From the NCBI GenBank assembly GCA_027335515.1, contig DAHWHT010000089.1:1-8554 (forward strand): 8,554 bases of DNA. Reading direction: 5' to 3'. The position numbers were made by a program, and so were the translations under genes. The notes beneath the pieces were generated by a model, which worked only from the letters and a program-made list of their open reading frames with translations, was not told where the DNA came from and searched no databases. Shown here in pieces: positions 5,007-8,554 of this stretch. Each line of letters begins with the position of its first letter. Position 1 is the stretch's first letter. This DNA is from Clostridia bacterium. Lineage in GTDB: Bacteria; Bacillota_E; RBS10-35; JAJYVN01.

Positions 5007-5019
5007 GGGGGGGGGGGGG
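5007..5019 (+). repeat. Homopolymer run of 13 G
   Basis: Thirteen consecutive G on the plus strand (C on the gntR strand) begin 8 bases upstream of the gntR -35 box. Such runs are prone to slippage in replication and in sequencing. The length may vary in the population or be a reading error. Confidence 0.9.
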
Positions 5020-5222
5020 AAACCACCGCTCGACGGCCGGATGGTCCATGTCGGTGGAGACTGGCACGAGGCCAAGGTGGGGACCTGCGCCCCGGATGGA
5101 CCGGCAACGCAAGGGGTGGCCCGCCTCCGAGCTTTGCACCGTCTCGGAGACTGGGAGCCCTGCTGGCACGGATGCCCCCGACTCCGCCGACCACATCCGC
5201 GCCTTGTGGAACCCCGCCGCCT
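5020..5222 (+). pseudogene. Possible transposase relic (ISKra4-like?), degraded
   Basis: A rightward frame reads LDGRMVHVGGDWHEAKVGTC (about 5029-5088), close to the Asp-containing strand DG-x-x-V-x-x-x-x-x-W-x-E-x-KVG seen near the first catalytic Asp of ISKra4-like DDE transposases. The frame continues RALHRLGDWEP, and a second frame ending at TGA 5220-5222 reads TVSETGSPAGTDAPDSADHI, RALWNPAA. There is no start, no other catalytic motif and no visible terminal repeat. The assignment rests on one motif and recall, so it is tentative. The rest of 4975-5308 holds nothing else I can identify. Confidence 0.38.
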
Positions 5223-5308
5223 GACCTGCCCCCGTCATCGGACCGCTCGACCGACCTCAGCGCTGCACGGCGCCGCAGCGGCGGTCTACAGGCGGAGCGG
5301 GCGGGACC

Positions 5309-5337
5309 TTGACACCGTCCGGCAGGCGCGCTAGCAT
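5309..5337 (+). promoter_or_regulatory. cysC: Strong sigma-A/sigma70-type promoter of the cys operon
   Basis: A perfect TTGACA (5309-5314) is followed after exactly 17 bases by TAGCAT (5332-5337), predicting transcription from about 5344. The leader to the cysC ATG is then about 50 bases and contains the dyad at 5350-5381. Confidence 0.75.
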
Positions 5338-5349
5338 CCGCGACAGGGT

Positions 5350-5381
5350 AATACACCATTCCCGATCGGAAACAGTGTATT
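5350..5381 (+). promoter_or_regulatory. Large dyad in the cysC leader, putative operator or RNA hairpin
   Basis: AATACAC (5350-5356) and GTGTATT (5375-5381) are perfect inverted copies. Nested inside are TTCC (5359-5362) and GGAA (5368-5371) around CGATC. The whole sits just downstream of the predicted transcript start and ends just before the GGGGGA ribosome site (5382-5387). As DNA it could be the operator of a dimeric repressor, for instance an Rrf2-type regulator such as CymR; as RNA it could fold into a hairpin affecting translation. The AT-rich outer arms stand out in this GC-rich window. The regulator is not identified. Confidence 0.55.
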
Positions 5382-5393
5382 GGGGGATGCGGG

Positions 5394-6008
5394 ATGGCCA
5401 GGGGCACGCGAGCTGATCGGCTCGAGCAGGGCTTTACGGTCTGGTTCACCGGGCTTTCGGGTGCGGGCAAGTCCACGCTCAGCAAGGCGCTGGCCGCCGA
5501 GTTGCTGGCCAGGGGTCGGCGGGTCGAGGTGCTGGATGGGGATGAAGTCCGGACCAACCTCAGCCGCGGCCTCGGCTTTTCACGCGAGGATCGCGACACC
5601 AACGTACAGCGGATCGCCTACGTCTGCCAGTTGCTCACCCGCCATGGTGTCGCCGTCTTGTCGGCCGCCATCTCCCCCTACCAGGAGGCGCGGGCCCAGG
5701 CGCGGGCGCGCATCGGCGAATTCGTGGAGGTCTATGTGCACTGCCCGATGCCGGAACTGGTGCGACGCGACGTCAAGGGCCTCTATGCGCGGGCGCTGCG
5801 CGGCGAGATCCCGCACTTTACGGGCATCAGCGACCCGTACGAAGCTCCGACGCACCCCGACGTCGTCGTGGACAGCGGCAGCGAAAGCGTCGCCGCCTCG
5901 CTGGCACGCATCGTCGCCCACCTCGAACTGCGCGGCTACATACCCGTGTCCACCACGGAAGCCGGCACGGTGAACCGCGACGAACGCGCCGGAGGCCAAC
6001 GCCCTTAG
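5394..6008 (+). CDS. cysC: Adenylyl-sulfate kinase (APS kinase)
   Basis: CysC phosphorylates APS with ATP to give PAPS in the cytoplasm. The 204-residue protein has the normal family length and all hallmarks: Walker [10 protein letters not shown] (20-28), DGDEVR (48-53), FSREDRDTN (62-70) for APS binding, ISPYQEAR (93-100) with the conserved Ser94, and [12 protein letters not shown] followed by FTGISDPYE (128-150). The ATG at 5394 lies 6 bases after GGGGGA and just below a strong promoter. It is the first gene of the operon; sulfite reductase starts 17 bases after its stop. Because the cysH product here is of the iron-sulfur type that usually takes APS, PAPS may serve sulfotransferases or be a second substrate of CysH. 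The last ~20 residues are not conserved in the family. Confidence 0.96.
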   Translation: MARGTRADRLEQGFTVWFTGLSGAGKSTLSKALAAELLARGRRVEVLDGDEVRTNLSRGLGFSREDRDTNVQRIAYVCQLLTRHGVAVLSAAISPYQEARAQARARIGEFVEVYVHCPMPELVRRDVKGLYARALRGEIPHFTGISDPYEAPTHPDVVVDSGSESVAASLARIVAHLELRGYIPVSTTEAGTVNRDERAGGQRP

Positions 6009-6025
6009 GGAGGCTTGCAACCAAT

Positions 6026-7657
6026 ATGGATACGTCCCCCGGAGCGGCGCGCCCCCCGGCGCCGGCGCCGACCATGGCCGACGTGCTGAAGCGCAACGCC
6101 ATCGAACGGCTGAAACAGGAACTGCACCCGCTGGAGATCCGCCAGCAGTTCGACCGGCTGATCCGCGCCGGATACGAGGCGGTGCCGGAAGAGGACATCG
6201 TCCGCCTGCAATGGTACGGCCTGTACCACGACAAGCCGAAGGTCGGAACCTTCATGCTGCGCGTCAAGCTACCCGCCGGGGAGGTCTCCGCGGAACAACT
6301 GCGGACCATTGCCCGCCTCAGTCAACGGTATGGGCGGGACGAGGCCGAACTGACCACCCGACAAAACGTGCAGTTGCACTGGCTGACCCTCGCGGATCTC
6401 CCGGCCGTCTTCGACGCCCTGGAGCAGGCGGGCCTGTCCATGGCCGGTGGCTGCGGCGACACCGTGCGCAACATCACCGGCTGCCCGCTGGCTGGCCTGG
6501 ACGCGCAGGAGTTGTTCGACGCCCGCCCCTTCATCCAGGCGGCGGCCCGCTTCTTCTACGGCAACCGCGAATACAGCAACCTGCCGCGCAAGCACAAGAT
6601 CACGATCTCGGCCTGCCCGCACCAGTGCAACGCGCCGGAGATCAACTGCATCGCACTGGTGGGCACCCGGGACGCGACGGGCCGGGACGGTTTCGCGGTC
6701 CGCGTCGGTGGCGGCCTCTCAACCGCGCCGCGCATCAGCCGCGATCTGGGGGTCTTCGTGCCGGCCGAAGCGGACGAGGTGATCACGGTGTTGCGCGCCG
6801 TGATCGACGTTTGGTCGAGCGACCTCAGGTACCGCATGAGCCGGGCCAAGGCCCGCCTCAAGTTCGCGGTGGACGACATCGGGCCGGAGGGCTACCGCCA
6901 GCGGGTGGAGGACCGACTCGGGCGCAAACTGGCCGACGGGCTCGCGCCGCTGCCGCCCTTGGGCGCCCACTTCCACCTCGGGGTCATGGCCCAAAAGGAT
7001 CCACAGCGGCGCGCGATCGGCTTTCCGGTCTTCCTTGGCGTCTGCCGCGGACCCCAACTGGAGGCGATTGCCGATCTTGCCGCCGACTGCGGCGCGGGCA
7101 TCCGGGTGACGCGTCAGCAGAACCTCATTCTGACCGACCTCTTGGCGGACGCCGTGGACCCGGTGATCGCCCGCATGGCCGAAATCGGGTTTCGCCTCGA
7201 TGTCAACGGCCTGCGCGGTTCGGCGATCGGCTGCACCGGCAGCCCGCTTTGCAACTACGCCGTCGGCGAGACCAAGACCAAACTCGCCGCCATCGTCTCC
7301 CATCTGGAGCAACGCTTCGGAGACGAGGTCTCCTCCCTGCGGCTCAACCTGGACGGCTGCCCGCACGCCTGCGCGCAGCACTTCATCGGCGACATCGGGC
7401 TGCAGGGCACCAGCCTGCGGGGGGCGGACGGCGGCAAGATCGAGGCCTACGACATCTTCGTACGCGGCGGGCAGGGGGCCGAGGCGGCGATCGGCCGGCC
7501 GCTGATCCGCAGGGTGCCGACCGATCTGGTCACGGGCCATATCGAACGGCTGGTCGGCGCCTACCTGGCCAGCCACCGGGACGGCGAGAGCTACCGCGCG
7601 TTTTTCGAGCGCACCGACGATGCGGAGATCCAGGCCATCGCGGCTGCGACGGCCTGA
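6026..7657 (+). CDS. sir: Siroheme/[4Fe-4S] sulfite reductase, NirA/SirA type
   Basis: This 543-residue enzyme has the pseudo-twofold nitrite/sulfite-reductase fold. A ferredoxin-like half domain (about 45-125, with ELTTRQNVQLHW) is followed by a core with ITGCPLAGLD and KHKITISACPHQC, then the second half domain (about 310-375) and the cluster-siroheme core. The cluster ligands are C403-x5-C409 (GCTGSPLCNYAVGETK) and C445-x3-C449 (DGCPHACAQHFIGDIGLQG). Sulfite and nitrite reductases share this architecture; the six-electron reduction of sulfite to sulfide is assigned from the flanking cysC and cysH. The single-chain form is expected to use ferredoxin rather than an NADPH flavoprotein partner. 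AGGGAGG (6007-6013) lies 12 bases before ATG 6026, a little far; ATG 6074 is an alternative start that would remove a Pro/Ala-rich tail. Confidence 0.93.
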   Translation: MDTSPGAARPPAPAPTMADVLKRNAIERLKQELHPLEIRQQFDRLIRAGYEAVPEEDIVRLQWYGLYHDKPKVGTFMLRVKLPAGEVSAEQLRTIARLSQRYGRDEAELTTRQNVQLHWLTLADLPAVFDALEQAGLSMAGGCGDTVRNITGCPLAGLDAQELFDARPFIQAAARFFYGNREYSNLPRKHKITISACPHQCNAPEINCIALVGTRDATGRDGFAVRVGGGLSTAPRISRDLGVFVPAEADEVITVLRAVIDVWSSDLRYRMSRAKARLKFAVDDIGPEGYRQRVEDRLGRKLADGLAPLPPLGAHFHLGVMAQKDPQRRAIGFPVFLGVCRGPQLEAIADLAADCGAGIRVTRQQNLILTDLLADAVDPVIARMAEIGFRLDVNGLRGSAIGCTGSPLCNYAVGETKTKLAAIVSHLEQRFGDEVSSLRLNLDGCPHACAQHFIGDIGLQGTSLRGADGGKIEAYDIFVRGGQGAEAAIGRPLIRRVPTDLVTGHIERLVGAYLASHRDGESYRAFFERTDDAEIQAIAAATA

Positions 7658-7685
7658 GGCGCGAGGCGGACAGGAGGCGGCGGGC

Positions 7686-8510
7686 ATGGCGGAGATGACC
7701 GAGCGGCGGGTGCTGCTCGATGACTATGAAGTAGGGGAACTCGCGGTCGAGTTCGACGACCAGCCGGCCGAGGAGATCGTGGCCTGGGCGATCGAGCGCT
7801 TTGGCGGCCGCCTCGCGATTTGCAGTTCCTTGCAGGCCGAGAGCGTCGTGCTCCTGGACATGGCCTGGCGGATCGATCCGCAGGTACGCGTCTTCACCGT
7901 CGACACCGGGCGCATGCCTCAGGAGACGCACCTGCTGATCGACCGCATCCGCGAGCGCTATGGGGTGCAGATCGAGCTCGTCCACCCAGACGCGGACGAG
8001 CTGGCGCGCATGACGACGCGGTACGGCAGCAACCTCTTCTACCAGAGCGTCGCCAAGCGGCTGCTGTGCTGCGAGGTGCGCAAGGTCGAGCCGCTCAAGC
8101 GCAAACTGGCGGAACTGGATGCCTGGGTCACCGGCCTGCGTCGCGAGCACTGGCCGACCCGCAGCAACATCCGCAAGATCGACATCGACCACGATCACGA
8201 CGGCATCGTCAAGCTCAATCCGTTGGCGGATTGGATCCACGACGACGTCTGGGCGTATATCCGCAAGTACGATGTCCCGGCCCACGACCTCTACACCCAG
8301 GGCTACACCAGCATCTCCTGCGCCTGCTGCACCCGCCCCACCAAGCCGGGCGAAGACCCGCGGGCCGGACGCTGGTGGTGGGAAAAGGGCGCACCCAAGG
8401 AATGCGGCATGCACTGCTCCCTGGAAACGGGCGGCTTCGAACACGAACTGGACGCCCTGCTCGACGACGTGCTACGCGGCAAGGCCACCACGGAGGCGGG
8501 GGAGGCGTGA
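7686..8510 (+). CDS. cysH: Iron-sulfur APS/PAPS reductase (thioredoxin-dependent)
   Basis: CysH reduces APS (or PAPS) to sulfite with thioredoxin, feeding the sulfite reductase encoded just upstream. The 274-residue protein has the PP-loop-type SSLQAESVVLLDM (47-59), TVDTGRMPQETH (71-82), C128-C129 in LLCCEVRKVEPL and C212-x2-C215 in SCACCTRP, the four ligands of the [4Fe-4S] cluster typical of APS-type reductases, and the catalytic Cys240 in KECGMH. Extra cysteines C214 and C244 (CGMHC) are worth noting. The ATG at 7686 is preceded by AGGAGG (7672-7677) at 8 bases. It lies 28 bases after sir and overlaps the next gene by 4 bases, so operon membership is clear. The cluster Cys pairs argue for APS as main substrate; Bacillus-type enzymes with the cluster are known to accept both. 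Confidence 0.96.
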   Translation: MAEMTERRVLLDDYEVGELAVEFDDQPAEEIVAWAIERFGGRLAICSSLQAESVVLLDMAWRIDPQVRVFTVDTGRMPQETHLLIDRIRERYGVQIELVHPDADELARMTTRYGSNLFYQSVAKRLLCCEVRKVEPLKRKLAELDAWVTGLRREHWPTRSNIRKIDIDHDHDGIVKLNPLADWIHDDVWAYIRKYDVPAHDLYTQGYTSISCACCTRPTKPGEDPRAGRWWWEKGAPKECGMHCSLETGGFEHELDALLDDVLRGKATTEAGEA

Positions 8511-8554
8511 GCGACGCCCCCGCCTCCCCCTTGACCCTCGATCAGGCGGCACGC
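8507..8554 (+). CDS. Start of a further operon gene (partial, 16 codons)
   Basis: A GTG at 8507 overlaps the cysH stop (GTGA) and opens SDAPASPLTLDQAAR before the window ends. GGGGGAGG (8498-8505) is very close to it, while GGAGG at 8492-8496 is at a better distance. The tight overlap indicates the same operon. Too little is visible to name it; sulfate adenylyltransferase, a siroheme-synthesis enzyme or a transporter would be expected here. Confidence 0.55.
   Translation, partial: MSDAPASPLTLDQAAR

Noticed and set aside
4982..5602. Minus-strand ORF of 206 codons spanning the operon promoter, and the upstream extension of gntR to 5238
   Set aside because: They run over the cys promoter and the poly-G run; the gntR homology begins only after about 4950, and a good promoter sits at 4998-4970.
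6211..7698. 495-codon plus-strand ORF overlapping the sulfite reductase
   Set aside because: A +1-frame shadow of a GC-rich gene; composition is Arg/Gly/Pro/His-rich and the sir frame carries all cluster motifs.
6719..8444. Long minus-strand ORFs (6719-7687 and 7530-8444)
   Set aside because: Antisense shadows of sir and cysH; no family motifs and no ribosome sites of note.
1..8554. CRISPR array, rRNA, phage structural genes or a defence operon
   Set aside because: No spaced direct repeats, rRNA-like blocks, or structural or defence gene clusters were seen; the only defence-like items are the toxin-antitoxin genes.

Overview
The window is GC-rich DNA with two unlike halves. From about 1 to 5,300 lies a graveyard of mobile and accessory DNA: two toxin-antitoxin loci, two broken tyrosine recombinases, a tRNA-derived attachment site, a truncated IS3-family element, a probable second transposase relic, a dead methyltransferase, and a regulator whose ABC-transporter partner has been cut off. 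From about 5,300 to the right edge lies an intact, tightly packed, co-directional sulfate-assimilation operon. High GC, well-formed GGAGG-type Shine-Dalgarno sites, an AbrB/PIN pair, a YtrA-type GntR-ABC pair, and a NirA-type sulfite reductase beside an iron-sulfur CysH would fit a high-GC, perhaps thermophilic Bacillota or a related Gram-positive or Chloroflexota lineage. Nothing in the window fixes the taxon.

Left to right. Positions 1-171 (minus) hold the start of an antitoxin-like protein that runs off the window, preceded by a perfect dyad at 188-202. Positions 496-542 are the 3' half of a tRNA-Lys(CTT) without its 5' half, the usual footprint of an element integrating into a tRNA 3' end. 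A terminator-like hairpin follows. Positions 672-1775 (minus) are a tyrosine integrase broken by at least five frameshifts. Positions 2052-2777 (plus) are an apparently intact AbrB-type antitoxin / PIN toxin pair with its own promoter; the toxin seems to start at a CTG inside the antitoxin gene. Positions 2880-3223 (minus) are a methyltransferase relic. Positions 3556-4327 (minus) join the C-terminal part of a second tyrosine recombinase to an IS3-family remnant with complete orfA and beheaded orfB. The outer end of that IS cuts an ABC-transporter ATPase gene (4325-4549), which overlaps an intact YtrA-like GntR regulator (4546-4962, minus) with a strong, probably leaderless promoter. Upstream of it are a 13-G run and a possible transposase scrap (5007-5222).

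The operon at the right begins with a near-consensus promoter (5309-5337) and a large dyad in the leader (5350-5381). It encodes APS kinase (cysC), a siroheme/4Fe-4S sulfite reductase of the NirA/SirA type, an iron-sulfur APS/PAPS reductase (cysH), and the first 16 codons of a further gene that overlaps cysH by 4 bases. Together these activate APS to PAPS, reduce APS or PAPS to sulfite, and reduce sulfite to sulfide for cysteine synthesis. Sulfate adenylyltransferase, which makes APS, is not seen here and may lie downstream.

I see no convincing new multi-gene system. The most informative items are the stacked att/integrase remains, the non-AUG coupled toxin start, the leaderless self-overlapping gntR control region, and the uncharacterised dyad in the cysC leader.
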